From Catonia carolina (taxonomy: Eukaryota; Arthropoda; Insecta; Hemiptera; Achilidae): a stretch of 64,000 nt of DNA. The translations under genes and the position numbers were made by a program. The stretch is from contig JAQMRL010000010.1 in assembly GCA_035578175.1 (NCBI GenBank), positions 30,806,784 through 30,870,783 of the forward strand. Direction: 5' to 3'. The notes below the pieces were generated by a model. It did no database searches. It was not told the origin of the DNA and saw only the letters and a program-made list of their open reading frames with translations. Shown piece after piece: positions 15,101 to 30,100 of the stretch; position 1 is the first letter of the stretch; each line of letters opens with the position of its first letter.

Positions 15101-18100
15101 TTGAGTTGACTACCCCCTTAACAGCAATTGCAAAACAGACATAAATACTAAAAAAAAGCCGGAAAAATTTGGATTGTTTAAAATATTAATCATTCTTTAG
15201 TTGATGTCACATTATTATGAAAGTGTATATACAGTACAATAAAATAGGTAATTAATTGAATGTACGCTTAATAACATTATTACAAATCTGTATGTGTTAT
15301 TTTGATCTCAAATAGGTATTAGTCACATTGTTAGCTAGAATTTTGATATTTTTATAATATTATTTACAACGTGTATTTAATAAAGACCAAAGACTTTATT
15401 GAACGTATTTTTTAAAAATAATTTATTATTTATTGATAAATATATATTTTCTAGTAATAAAGTTTTACTGTTTTAAAAAATATAATAGATCATTGTTATA
15501 ATTTTTTAATATAACCTCTTTTATTATTCCCGTATGAATTTTGTTCGATATATTTATTCGTGTAGGAGAATACATAGTTAAAAGTTAATAATTTTTTTTA
15601 AATTTTAAACTTATTATGTAAAATTAAATTTTAATTACAGTCCAGAGCACTAATTTATATCTGTTACGGAGGAATATATGAATAGGTTAGAATTTTATTA
15701 ACACTTTTTAATGCAGTGTAATCAAAGTGAATTTTTAGGTTCACCCAACTTAAAAATATTATTAATTTAAAAAGTATAAAATCAATGATATGCATATCAA
15801 ATAATATGTATCAAAGGAACAGATTTAATAAAGTTTGTTGAAAGATTTTTACTGATTATATTTTGAATCAGTTACGGATAATAAAAATCTTATTTTTTTT
15901 TAATTGGCTTGCTCTGGATATAAATTTTTGATTGTAGTATATTTTTGTTTGTATGTGTGTATGAATGATTACATGTGTATCTATGCATGTGTGTGTGTGT
16001 TAATTTATTCTTGCTTTGAGTTCAGGTTTTTTTTTACTGTAAATACAAGTAAATTATCTTTAGTTAAGTTTTTGCCAGACATATGGATTTACTATACATA
16101 ACTTTTTTTATAAATATTTGTTTTTTTGTAATATAAGAAACTTCTTAATTTATCATATACTGGTTTTAAAAATTCTTCTACGTATACTTTTGCAGTGCGC
16201 ACTGCTTCTTCAGGTAATGATAATAAAAATTCTAGAATTTTATGAAGATTGCATCTTCTTTTGTCAGTGGTTTGAATCAAAAAATGAGTTTGATTCAAAA
16301 CATTGACAAAGGAAGATACAATCTTCATAAAATTTTAGAATTTTTATTGTCATTACCTGAAGAAGCAGTGCGCACCGCAAAAGACTTGTAGAAGAATTTT
16401 TAAAACCAGTATAAGATAAATTAAAAAATTTTTTATATTACAAAATACAAATATTTATATGGATTCTACTGTTATGATGCTAACTAATAACTTAAATAAT
16501 TATAATTTTTTTTAAATGTTTTTGATGATCTTAGTTACCACTTTTTTCCAAATTTATATAGTTTAATTTTGAATTTTACCAAAAAGTTTTCGTGCGGTTA
16601 GTTAATTGGCATTCTTTCTACGTTTTTGTTGTAGATTTAGGTTGTGAAAGTCATTTTAGAAATACAGAAGAAAGAAAATGTTTGGCTGTACCTTATTGGT
16701 ACCTAAGAACCATTTTACCATCTTCTCCAGATAAACCTTTATGCAGAATACCCATTGTAAAATATTTTTCTAAGATTTATTTAATTTAAAAATTTTTTCC
16801 TTTTTTTTGCAAATTTTTATATGTAATTTTTTCTTCAGCTTCAATAAAGTGAGCTTTTTTTGTTAATTGCCTCCAGGAGAATACACAGAAAGTATATAGG
16901 ACATGTCAAGGACCTGAAGTTAGGTGATATCATACTTGCGAGAGGGGGGAGTAATCTACAGTCATTAGAAGTTACTACTATACTTTATTTTTCTACATAC
17001 ATTGTTGACAATTCACAAATAAACAGACAGGGTAGTTTCAGTTTTATTTCTGCAAATTGGAGGGGGCAGATTCACACTTCTGAAATGGCGCTGTACTTTT
17101 TTTTTGTCATCAGTCTCTCGACTGGTTTGATGCAGTTCTTAATACTGTTCTATCTTGCGCAAGTCGTTTCATATCTACATACCTGTAACACCCTACTACT
17201 TACTTCAATAAGTGTGTCAACTGATAATATTTACCCAATAGTTCACATACATTTACTTTTTATAAATTATTTTAATTTGCCAAAATTTATTTATAAAAGG
17301 ACTATAAACCCACCGGTTGGTCTAGTGGTATAGATGTTGCCGCGAGTCAGCTGTTTAACAGCTGATTTTCGGAGATGAAGGTTCATGGTTTAAATCTTAG
17401 TAAAGGTAAAAATTTTTATATGGGTTTTAATACTAGCCGGTGGTTACTAGTGTTTTTTGATTATTGAGATTCAATTAACCATAGTCTCTTAGGAATGATT
17501 GGCCTGAGTCTGTACAAGACTATATCTCATTTACATGTCATACATATCTTAACCCGGCAAGAATGCAGATTTTAACAATCACATGGACTGTCATTTTACA
17601 CCTAATAAAAACTCTTTTATTTCATTTAGTTTCATTTCAAAAAATTACAATTTATTTATAAAGAATTTGTTATTAGAACGTTTGAACCAAATTTTTCCGT
17701 TTTCATTTACGACCAGAATAAAAATTGAAAATTAAGAAAAATATTTTCTTTTAGTAATATCAATTTATTCAAAAATAAATCTTTATAATGCATCCTGCAG
17801 TTTGAAATTAATTCTATTTTATATAATGAATTTATATAATAAATTTCACTAACCTTCCTTTTTAACTGCGTCCAACTAGTTGATGCAGTTAAAAAGGAAG
17901 GCTAGTGAAATTTACTATATAAATTCATTATATATCAATTTATGTACGAAAAAGTGTCGATAAATCACTAAAATATACAAAAACGTATGTTTAGCAATAT
18001 ACTTAAATAAAGCAATTCATTTTAAAAATAACAACATTTATACATTGCAAATTGATAGATGCATTCGAAAGATATTACACTTTTTGTTCAACAAAGTAAC

Positions 18101-21100
18101 GTGCTGGATGAAAAATATATGGGGGAAAAAATCACCTCAAAATAATGTGGCTTCTTTTCAATTTTTTTTTACTCCTCTTCTATGAAAGTTTTATCTCTTT
18201 TCCACATGTTGTTTTGTGTATTATCCTTTTATAAACAGGATTACACAAACAAATCAATATATGTTATCGTTTATTTTGACGGTAATTGTAAGGTTTAACC
18301 GAGGGATAGGCGAGACAGGTAATATTAAACTTCTTTGTTCGATTTTAGAGTCGTAAAATTTGTCGCCGGCACTTCTAATTTATTGATTTTGATTGTTACA
18401 TCGAAAGCTAACTGATAATGTCATTCCCAAACAAATACCTTTTTTTGTTAAAAATTTATGGATAAAAACGTTCAAATTTTAGTACTGGCTCTTAAAAAAA
18501 ATCTATTTCGCGTAACACCATGTCATCAATTTTCATAGTACAAATATGCAAGATACATCAAATAAAAGAAGAGAAAATTCTCTATTTAATAAAACTAACA
18601 CCATTAGAAAATAATGAATAGTTGCGGAGATAATTGAGTTTAAAGAAAGATGATGATGATGAATGAGTGATATTGGGCCTCCCGGTTAGCGAGGGTTAAT
18701 CTCATTGAGTCATGGGGTTATTTATTGTTCTTAAATTGAACAGATTATAATGTACACGCATTAGGGATAAAAAGTACTATCAAGTGCTTAACTGTGAAAT
18801 ATTTTGTTTATTAAGTAATTCTGCAGCTTTTTTAAATAAATTCAAAATAAAACAAATTTTTTCAGATTGTCTTGTTATTAATGTATTTTTCTTTTTGCGT
18901 TTGTAGGTTTTTGTCATACGTGTGTTGAGGCCCACATAATGTTGTTAACCATATTTGAAATATTTTTAGTTCAGTAAATTAAGTAAATTAATTCAGTAAA
19001 CCATATTTAAAATATTTTTAGTTCAGTAAAGGAATCGCCAGCAATAAAGTAACTAGTGCTTTTTTTATTTTATTGTAAGAATAAAGCTTGTTAATATTTG
19101 ACTTCACTCTAATTTTTGATAATACAAAACACAAGAGATGTGTTTATAATTACAAAAACTTTGTATTAAGTACATGATCATTGAGTCGTGCCTTGTAAAA
19201 GCAATGCCACCCAAATTTTAGTTAGGTTAAACATTTTAAATTCAGTAATCCATATGTCTGGCAATAACTATTATGATAACTTAATTTTGTTTTCAAGATT
19301 TATATGCTTTGATCTTTTTCATCAGGTTGTAGCAGTGATTGAAGGAAGCAAGATGTCGTCTGTTGATCTACTCTTATGTTGTTTATTCACAAACACTGTT
19401 GGTTTTTTGGTTTGTTGTTTTTATTTAGTTCTTAATTATGTTCGTTTTACATAAATTTTATACGCAAATCTTTTATACGATTTCATTTATCGGTAGTAAT
19501 ACATTTCTGTATAACTGTCAATTGAAAACTGATTTACTGACTCCCAAAATTCATTAACTGTCTAATCCAATAGAATTTTTGGTTGTTCTTCGTTGGTTTT
19601 TTTTTTACTTTGTTATTTTGTTGTGTTTTTCTTTCTTCAATATTTTAGACTTGCATAAATTGTTGCCAAAATATCTAAATGACAATACTCTATTAGTTCT
19701 CTTTTTAACGCTGCTTTAATTTCTAATTTATGAAATTTTATTTATGTGTTTTAGTGGATCTACCATCATTAGATAAGAAACCATTTAAACTTTGCGACGT
19801 ATTGATAGATTTATCCGTAGCCATTTTATAACCTCAACGAGCTATTCACACATATCCGCGCACGTATGAATTAGATCCCATAACATAATGAATAATTCAT
19901 GAAACAGTCAACAGATATCGTTTGTGGTATTACTAAATTATTATGGGATTCAGTATAAGTGTAGGAGTGTATTTACAGCGAAATAACGTCTTTGTTGTTG
20001 TCGTAAAGCTAGTATCATGTATTATTTACCATATTACGAGGGTTATCCAGAAAATAACCTCAGTTTTGAAATAAAAAGTAAACTAGTGAAGATAGAAAAA
20101 CTTTATTATGTACATATTAAAACTACAGTTTTTCTCTATTTTTCGACATAGTCGCCAAAAAGATTCAAGCACTTGTCGTACCTTGGAACAGTCTTTGAAA
20201 TACCCTCTGCATAAAAATCTGCCGCCTGTGAATGTAGCCAACCATTCACAGCATTTTGAAGCTCTTTGTCATTGGCGAACCGCTGAGATGCAAGCCACCG
20301 CTTCATGTTCGGGAACAGGTGAAAGTCACTTGGAGCCAAGTCCGGGCTGTATGGGGATGATCGAAAACGTCCCGTTTAAACTTGCCCAAAAGTTCATTTG
20401 TTCTTCAAGCTGTATGAGGGTGAGAAAACAAATAAACTTTTGGCCAAGTTTAAATGGGACATTTTCGATCATCCCCCATACAACCTGGACTTGGCTCCTA
20501 GTGACTTTCACCTGTTCCCAAACATGAAGCGATGGCTTGCATCTCAGCGGTTCGCCAATGACTAAGAGCTTCAAAACGCTGTGAATGGTTGGCTACATTC
20601 ACAGGTGGCAGATTTTTATGCAGAGGGTATTTCAAAGACTGTTCCAAGGTACGACAAGTGCTTGAATCTGTTTGGCGACTATGTCGAATAATAGAGAAAA
20701 ACTGTAGTTTTAATGTGTATATAATAAAGTTTTTATATCTTCACTCGTTTACTTTTTATTTCAAAACTGATGTTATTTTCTGGATAACCCTCGTATAAGT
20801 TTATGTAGACCTTGTTTCCAAATGGCTTGTTTAAATTTCGGTTTTAATGTTCTTATCACTTTTGTTATATTAATTTTTTGGCTACATTACGAATATGTTG
20901 TTAAATAGTTAAATTTTGATTAAATTGTGGTTTTAATCATTAAAAAATAAATGAAATTGATCTCGTTCATTAACATTGAAGGTAGGTTCCCACTGAAATA
21001 AAATGGAGAGAAAGTAAAGTTTTGTACTACTTAAATTCTTATACTTTTCTATCAATACTAAAGATATAAGAATTCATTTTATGAAATAAAAAAAATCTGT

Positions 21101-24100
21101 TGTTTTTAAAACTTTTTTGCCAAATTATTCAGCTCTGGTTATGTACAGACTAGCTTACAAAGGGTTACAATTTAAACCGCTTATAAAAATTTTTCCTGAA
21201 TACGAGGTGTGTCTGGAAAGTAATATCCTTGGACATCCATATACTTTTTCCAGCGGTTCTGCCATGCACGGTACATGTCCTGGAAGGGTTCAACAGAGAC
21301 CTTGGCAAGGGCCCTTGTCATGGCACCTTGGATGGCTTCAACCAATCCATATTGGATTCCTTTCAGAGTGGTCTTTCTCCTTTCTTCTGTTTACCCAGTT
21401 TCTGTTTTTATTTTTCATGGAAGCCCTTAAAGTCCCTGTAATTAATTATCTGAATTTGGTTCAGTTCATTAAGTTTTCTCGATTTATTCCAGTTTTCTCA
21501 ATATCCTTTCTGACGTCTTTAACCCATTTATCTGACACCTTAGGTCTACTGTTTAGTGTCTTAAAATTTTAGTCTTCTTTTTCTAATCGTCTCCATTAAT
21601 CATTCATTTTCTTTATATAGTTTTTCTTGACCTTGTAACGTAAATTGTCCATCTACTATCTTCGAACTCATCTTGCGCAGGATCTTTCTCTCAAGTTTCT
21701 CTGGTTCTCTTAAACCAGCCTTCCGTAAATTTGGCTTGTCTTGAGAATACTTTCTTTTTAAACAAGTGGTGAGTTCCTCGTAGTGCACTAGCTATATTTA
21801 CTCGTCTATTGTTCTCTTCCTTTAATATTAACTTTAATAACAATACAAATTAACATTTTTAAAAAAGTCCATTGAGACTACGTACACTTTTTTAATGGAG
21901 TGAAAAATAAACAATTTTTATTTTATTTATTATAGAACCATGTAATATTCACCAAAAATATGAATATTTAAACGATTTTATAGAAATGACTACAGATACA
22001 ACTTTTCAAAAGATTTTAATTATTTATATAAATTTTAATGTTTTATATTCTGTGATATTGGTGGGTCCACTGAAACTTGTTAGTAAATATATGCAAAAAT
22101 AAGAAATTAAAGTAGCGTTAAGAAGAATAGAAATTGTTCGAGTGTTATTTAGATTGATTACAAGCTCCGGGATGCATTTTGAAGACTTCTATTGTTTATG
22201 ACAGTATTGCTTAATAATGCTTAATTTCATTGGTTTAACATTTTATTTAGGTTCATTTATATTGATTTTTTTTGGAGTGTTTTTCTTTTTCGTTTTGATG
22301 ACAGATTTACAGGTATTTTGTTTTCTTCTGATTGTCCATTCGTTGACATAACATGAAACTTTCAAATAAAACGTTGTTTTGTTTTGTCATTTCTTGAAAT
22401 ACTTGCAGAGTGTAATCCAAAATCACTAAAATTTATTTTGCTAATTGTCTTCTTTTAATTGTCCATTAAACACGCCATGTTTGTTGACATTCTCTCTATT
22501 TTTTTTGATAGTTCTTGTATCAATTTTCTTTCAAAATTCTCAGTTAATTCAAAGGATTTTCATTTTTTCGTGGTCATCTGTTAATAATTTATTCATTTTT
22601 TCGAATCTCACCCAAATGTAATCAATTCAGCGTGTGATGTTCCATCAGTTTTTTACACACGAATCTTAGCATGGTTTTTGTGTAATATTGCACTGTATTT
22701 TATCATCAAGAAGAAAAAAAAAGATGTCTTTTGAACCAGTCAGATGATAAGATGGTGTACCGTGATGGTGTCTCTGTACTACATTATACGTATTCAACAA
22801 GTCTGAACAAGTTTTTCATCAGTGTGATCTAGAAAAAAAAATGACTAAAATATTTAGTGAAATGTGTTGCATGTACAACTGATGAATTGAATTCATAAGC
22901 TAACCTTAAACAGTTATTACATAACTTTTATCTTAGATTCATGCAAATATTAAAATGCAAACATTACTCAGGTATTTTTACGCGACCACTTCAAATTCAT
23001 TTTATTTTTTGTTACAAATCGTGGTAACAGCTGAGTCATTAGTGACTACTGTGGGTTATGCCAAGTCAGAGTTATCTCCTCTGAGAGTAATGAATTTCAT
23101 TATATGGCCAGACCCTGTGGTGAATAAAGTGAAGGTGTCATTTTCAGGGTGTAAAGTAGATGCTTTTGAGAGGGCCTGGAATGCTGATAAGCATAGCCTA
23201 CTTTTCTACTCGGTGAGGAAGGCAATTGGAAACCACCTGACTCCTTTACTTAATAAAGCCTCTAGAGGTTCAAACCAACCTTTTGGCTGATGACCTAAAC
23301 AATGTGGGTTATGGAATTAGAACAGTAGGTTGTGGCTTCTAATAATATTACCAATTTTCAGGAGTCAACCCAAGACTTTCCACTCTGTAGGCTATCATGT
23401 TAACAACTGCCGCAGAGGCAGTCAATTTCTGAAGTTGGATCAACTATTTTAGTTATAGCAACTATTATGGGTTACAGTATATTGCTGGTGTTTTTAGTAT
23501 GTAATAATTTTCAGTCCCTTGCCAGGAATTGAACCTGGGACATTCTGCTTAGCAATGCAGCATAGCCTAGTGCTCTTAACTACCGGGCCGTGGAGGCTGC
23601 TCAGTAATTTTTTTGTACATGTACTGTATATGTACTAATTTCTTCTACAAAAACAATTTTAAAAATTTGTATATTTTATTTTCTTCTTCCTGTCATGGAT
23701 TGGGCCTTCCCACTTCTGTATCCATCTTTATCACAGCCTACCCACATCTCTTTGTCCATTCGGAATGAAGTTCTATGCTCATTTCGACAATCAATCCTCA
23801 TTCATTCATATTAAATGCTTCTATAATTGTTCAATATTTTGCAAAATATTTTTAAATATTTAAGTGATGACACTTAAAATGAAATAAAACCTGCAGCAAT
23901 ACAAGTAAATAAATAATTTTTACTTTCTCTTGCCCTATATTATTATATAGGGAATTGTTTTCACTAGATTGTCAAGTTTTCACTAGAAGTACGTGTTTTC
24001 AGGTCCCCTGTACGTGTTTTTAGCGATTGGTCTATGTGTCTGTATGTGAACAAAATATTTCAAGAACGGAACCTTCGTCTCCGAAAATCAGCTGTTATAC

Positions 24101-27100
24101 AGCTGTGAACAGAACCTTCGTCTCCGAAAATCAGCTGTTATACAGCTGATTTTGGCGACGACTTTACCTGTAGACCAACCCGGTGGGTCATTGACAAATT
24201 AGTCGTAATAAATTAATTTACAAAAATGAATTGATACAGTTTTGTATCAAAAATCAGTTTTACATGCTTCACTTATATAGATCAGATCATTTGACTACAG
24301 GTAAAAGGTATCAAGTATTTTAGTTATATATACATAAATATATTTATTTATTATTAAGTTTATTAGAAATAAGTTTAAAGTATTAATTATTTCATTAAGT
24401 ATTTGTTTAATTTACTTTATTATTTTGTTATGAACTGCTTTTTGGAATGATATTAATTTCTAATTGACTTCCAATTTTTAATTCCCCCTTTTTCATTATA
24501 TTTTGAATTTTTACGAGAAATAATTTTTTTACATATTTTGTTAATTAAAAGAATTAAATGTTCCCAATAATATAAAGGTTTAATTTTTTTATGTTATTTC
24601 TAAATCATAATCTGGTTCATTTTTCTGTTTGTAAACATTGCGTTTAAAAGTTATGTGTGAATGTGAACCTAAACGCAAATGACAAAAAAAATATAAATTA
24701 ATCTGAATAGCGATTAACTACTAGTTTTTACTAATCTTATTCTTGTGTTGTAATTTTTGTTGTATTTTTGTACTAACATGTTTCAGTGGATCCACCACCA
24801 TTAGAATAATATAAACCATTAAAATTAAATTAAATTATTATTTAAATTCTTCTACAGTTCAGCCGTTCTTAGTTTGCTCCTACTGTCAACAAACAAAAGC
24901 CACCTACTACAGGGTGCACGCTAGAGTCTGCAACTTTACGGATGTCGTATTCCTATTAAGTTAACTACTTTTTAAATTATAAGTACTTAAAGTACTAAAA
25001 ACATCAATCATGATATGATGTAGGCCTAACAATTTCATTTAAAATACTTTTAAAAGTATTTTGTATTTAAATACTTTTGAAAGTATTTTGTTGTTACTTT
25101 TTAATCAGCGTGTACACACGCGATTTTGATATAATGCGCATGTTCAGTGACGTCATTATTTGTTTACATAAGAAGCAAACTAAGAGAGGCTGGACTTTAG
25201 AAAATTTCTTCGTAAAGTTTCTCTTCTATGAGAGGTCAGAAATCGGCATCATGCGAACCTTATTAGATGCTGCATGGAATAGTTCGTATTACTTTCGCCA
25301 AACCTTATTTCTAAGGTATTTCTACTAGAAAATTTTTATAATTTGTTTCAATTTTAATGGTTTTTAATTTTTGATAGTGATGAATCCACCAGACAAAGTT
25401 AATATAAATAAATAAGAAAAAATTTAAACAGAATTAAAGAGGACAGTTGGTGAAAATTAATAGTAGTTTTTCATGATTTAGATTGATTACTTTAATAGCA
25501 TTCATTTTAAGGATTTATTCTACAAATGAATGTTTTTATTTGTAAGATTGGATAATACAGGATATTAAATTGTGTCCCATTGCTCAGTTTTTGTAGCAGT
25601 ATTAATTTTTAAGCAAAATCAACTATTTAAATTTACTAATATCTACTGATTATCAGAAATCTTGATCAAATAACAGATAAATCAGATTAACTTCACTGAT
25701 TTGTTTTTAAATTAAAATATATTTACCTTAGTTTTTAATGGCATTTGTCCCAAGTATCTCTAAAAAACAGTTCAATGTTTATTTTAATTAATTATACTGT
25801 TATTTAAGATTACTCATTAGCTTGAAATATAGTGCTGAAATTTATTTTGTTTTTAGAACTAATTAATGTAATATTTTTAAATTTCATTTTTAAAACGAAA
25901 AACTATTTATTGTTTTATCCATTCCATTTTTTTTAGTATGTAATAAAAAAAAATTTAAGTATTTTTCTTTTAAAAATACTAAATTTAGAAATAGTATTAC
26001 AACCAATAATAATAACGATTTAGTATTTATTTTTTTTATTTTGCTATCTTAAATACTAAAACATTTTTATTTAATTCTGCTCAGGATGATTTAAATGAAA
26101 AATTATTATATATAAAATTTTATTTATTTAACTTCACAGCACTGTATTAACAGCTAATGGAAAATAATCAGAAATTTATCATTTTTACAAAATATTTTCT
26201 GTTGGATACTAGACGATTAAAGAAAGGAGGAAATAAATTTGTTAATATGGTAATTATTTTGATCATAAATTCTACTCAAATGATGATATATTTCTGATTA
26301 ATTGTTATCAATTTAAAATTTTATGAATTTATAAGTAACAGCATTTTGTTGTATACAAATTAAATTACAAAAATACTTATCAATCTGTGTAAAAAAATAA
26401 TCAATTTCCAGTACTCTTGGATTTTATTGTCCGTTTGACTGGTAATTTAATAATATTGTTATTCTAGAATTCAACTGGTAATCAAATCTGGACTTACTGC
26501 GTAGCTGTAAAGTAGAATACTCTATGGCCTGATCCATCAAGGCAATCTGTTATAAAAATTATACTGTTTTTGTAAACTTTAGACATTTCTGGAGGATCTT
26601 TTTATAGCTCACACTCTCGGCATTCTTTCATCGTAGACTTTTCTCCTCACTCCATCTAGTGTTATGCGTTTGTTCCTCATGGAAGCCCTTAATCTTAGTC
26701 TGAATTTGGCTCGGTCATTTAAACCACTTATCAAACACCTTAAGTCTATTGTTTTTGCCGGCCGTATTGGCGTAGTTGGTAACATGCTCGCCTCTCATCA
26801 TGCGGTCTTGGGTTCGAATCCCATTCAGGCACGGCATATTTTCATATGTTACAAAAAAAATAATTTCATCCTTCACTGTCTGAATTAGCAATAATTACAA
26901 AACAGTCAGACGTTAAACCAAAAAAAAAAAGATATTTAAAAAAAATTCTTAAAATCGTTCATTCTATTCTGGTGTTAGTAGAGTTTTAGTCTTAGTTTTC
27001 TAAGTGTTTCCAGTAAATTAATGTGTTTTGAAGAATTATTTTATCATTTTCATTTGTGCTCGTTTCAGTCTTCAAGAAAAAAATAAATTGTTTACTTAAA

Positions 27101-30100
27101 AAATTAGTATCCATTTTAAATTCCTTCCTATAAGTAAATTTTTAATATTTTCTACATTAGAACTTGGGAACTACCCTTGTTTTAGCACAGTATTTGGAAA
27201 ATGCTCCTAACATGGCTGAATTTAAGATCTTCTTCAGGCTAAATATTTGCAGTTCTTGTTTTATAACAGCTCTTCTTATTTTGTTGTCAAGAGTGCAGCC
27301 TTTCACTGCCCGAAGAAATTTCATTTCTGCAGCTCTGACTTGGCTTCATTCTCTCTTTAAAAGCACCCATACCTCCTCACTGCCATACATTATAACTGGC
27401 ACCAATCAAATGAATTCAAACAATAAATTTCACCAACCTTTCTTTTTAACTGCGTCAACTTTTATTTTCTCTTACACGTGTTTCGGTGGATCCACCATCA
27501 TCAGAGTAAATAACATATAATTGAAACTAAAAACTTTATTTATTACAAATCTACAGAAGATGATACATCTTCAGTCATTTATATAAAATTAATAATTTTA
27601 CTATAGTTTAGTAGAACTTTAGTTCCTTACTTGTTGCTCTTATTTTTGGAATAACTCTCTATTACCCTGGTAACCTAATCTATTGCCTTTTGGACCTAAA
27701 ACTCCTTATTTTCATAAGTTCTACTAAATTTCTCTTTTTACCTGAAAATATTGACAGGAAACATAAAATAAACCACATTATATTTTCAGTATTTTTTAGA
27801 TATGATAATAAAACCTTTTAAATTTGTATCTTTAATTTCACTAAAATGTTTTACTCCAGATTATAGTCCCTCTTTTTTGCTTTGTCACATTGCTACTTTG
27901 AATCCTAAATCTATTATATTAGCTTCTAAAGGTAAAATGATTAATTAATTCACTTATATCTCAAGAAGTACCCAAACTTTTATTTTTCGTTTTCTGTAAT
28001 TTTTTTGTTAAATTACCCCTTTTCTTTGTCGATTTTTTACATTTTTGTCCCAGTACAGTGTGAAAGTAAGTAAATACTTAATTTAAAATTAAGTAATTTT
28101 AATATTTTCTTAATTATTTATTTTTGGATTCTATACAGTATTAAGCACAGAAATTATATGTATTATAATTGTACGTGTTATAAGTCATTAAATTGAATTT
28201 TATTTATAAACGACAGAGCCTATTTGAAATACATCAGATCCATTTTGTGAATGGAATGACCCGGCAATTTTTGAAAAATTAAGGAAGCCCTGTTGCGAAA
28301 AATGAATGAGATGCTTTCTTGTCAATGATTGGCCATAACCTAAATAATAACCCTGTTATTATTTTTCATCTAATCCTATCCAAGACCGGGAAAAAGGTTA
28401 AAATTTTATTTTCATATAACACGCTTTTCTTGGGTTCTGATCCACCGAACCCCTGTAGTGTGCTCGAACCAAACACAGCACGAAGCACAACGTGCGGCGT
28501 GTGTTATATTTATAAAATCCAAATATCAGCTCCCCCAAACCCATCTAATTTCTTTGTTCTTCTAAATTTCCTCAGTTTTTATTTTATCATATACAATAAT
28601 TAACCCACACAACCATATTTTTTATGATTATAACTGAAAGTTCATTTCTCACTACGTCAATGGCCGGCCCATTGACGTAGTGGTTACCTCAATTTGCTTC
28701 TATGTCGGGGTCCTGGGTTCAATTCCCAGTCAGGTCTGCCATTTTTTCATCTCTCATTTTCATATATTCTCCATACTCTGCATAAATTGCAAAACAGTCA
28801 AGACTTAAAGAAAAATCTTAATCTACAATATTTACTTTTTTGTATAAACAAATATAATCAATTTTTTATCTAAGTTCTTAACTGTCAAATTTACTGATGA
28901 TTTTGAGACTATGATATTTTATAAATGTTTTTGGTTTGTAAACTTTCTGTTAAAAAAAATATTTAATCCGTATATTATTTAATATTTAAAGTGTAACTAA
29001 TGAACACTAAATGCTGTTACTTTTCTTTCAAATTTTTTTGTTTTTTTTTATTGTTTCTATCTAACCTTACGAGCCTGTTTCAGCAAATGTTGGAAGACAG
29101 ACCGTTGCTCAATTCAATTTCCATTACATTTATGTTTTACGATTAATATTGTTTATTTGTTTTTTTTATTATTATTTGAATAGTTTATCTGATCTCTGTA
29201 TTTTCATTCATTGCTTTAGGTTACACAATCGATACTTCTATTGCCATAAGGAGACAAGTGTAATTCAGTGGGAGTATCCTGTAACCGGTGTTCAAACTGA
29301 GAATAATGATGATGAAGAGGGTGAAGCTATGGAATTGTGTACGACTCCACCGCCTCCTTCATCTACATCTTCCATATTACATTCGCCTCCAAATGCTGAC
29401 TCAGATGTACAGCAGTCACCGCCACCTCCTCCTGTTATTTCTGAAAATATTTCCACGAATAAAAAGAAAACAGATCTTTTATATGGTGAGCTACTTATTT
29501 TTACTTTCTCTTGCCTATATAAATATATACGAAGGAAAGTATTGTTTTCATGTAAATTTTTCGAAATCGAGTTTTCACCGGATCTACACATTTTCAGACC
29601 CCCTTAATCCAAAAAACATGTTTTTAGCGATTGGTCTGTGTGTGTATACAAAATATCTCAAGAACGGAACATTGTATGAACTTGAAACTTGAAACTTCAG
29701 TTACATACCCTTACCGGACCCGACACGAACATTTTCATCGAAATCGGTCAACCAGAAGTAGTAGTTTATTTGTGTAATTTATCACTTTTTTGCGATTTTC
29801 TCAATAACTGGTCCTACGATTTTTTTAAAAATCGCCTGGTTTACTCAATTTTTTATTCTCTACAAGATAGGGTAGGCACCATGTTTGCTGAAATTCTTGG
29901 TGAGGGTGTTTTCACATAAAAAAACTGTTTTTTTTTAAGATTGCAGCTTTAATATGCATTTTAGCGCACAAAATTGTGTAATAAAAAATTTAGAGAATTT
30001 AAAATCCTACAACTTTTATTTCAAACATTTTTTTGTATAATGCTTAGTTAAGCAGTAATTAGCAATTTTCTGTTTTTTTCTCACGAAAACGTGTGAAAAA

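Noticed and set aside
25077..25328. 83-residue ORF as a gene
   Set aside because: No domain, no splice context, and surrounded by AT-rich non-coding sequence.
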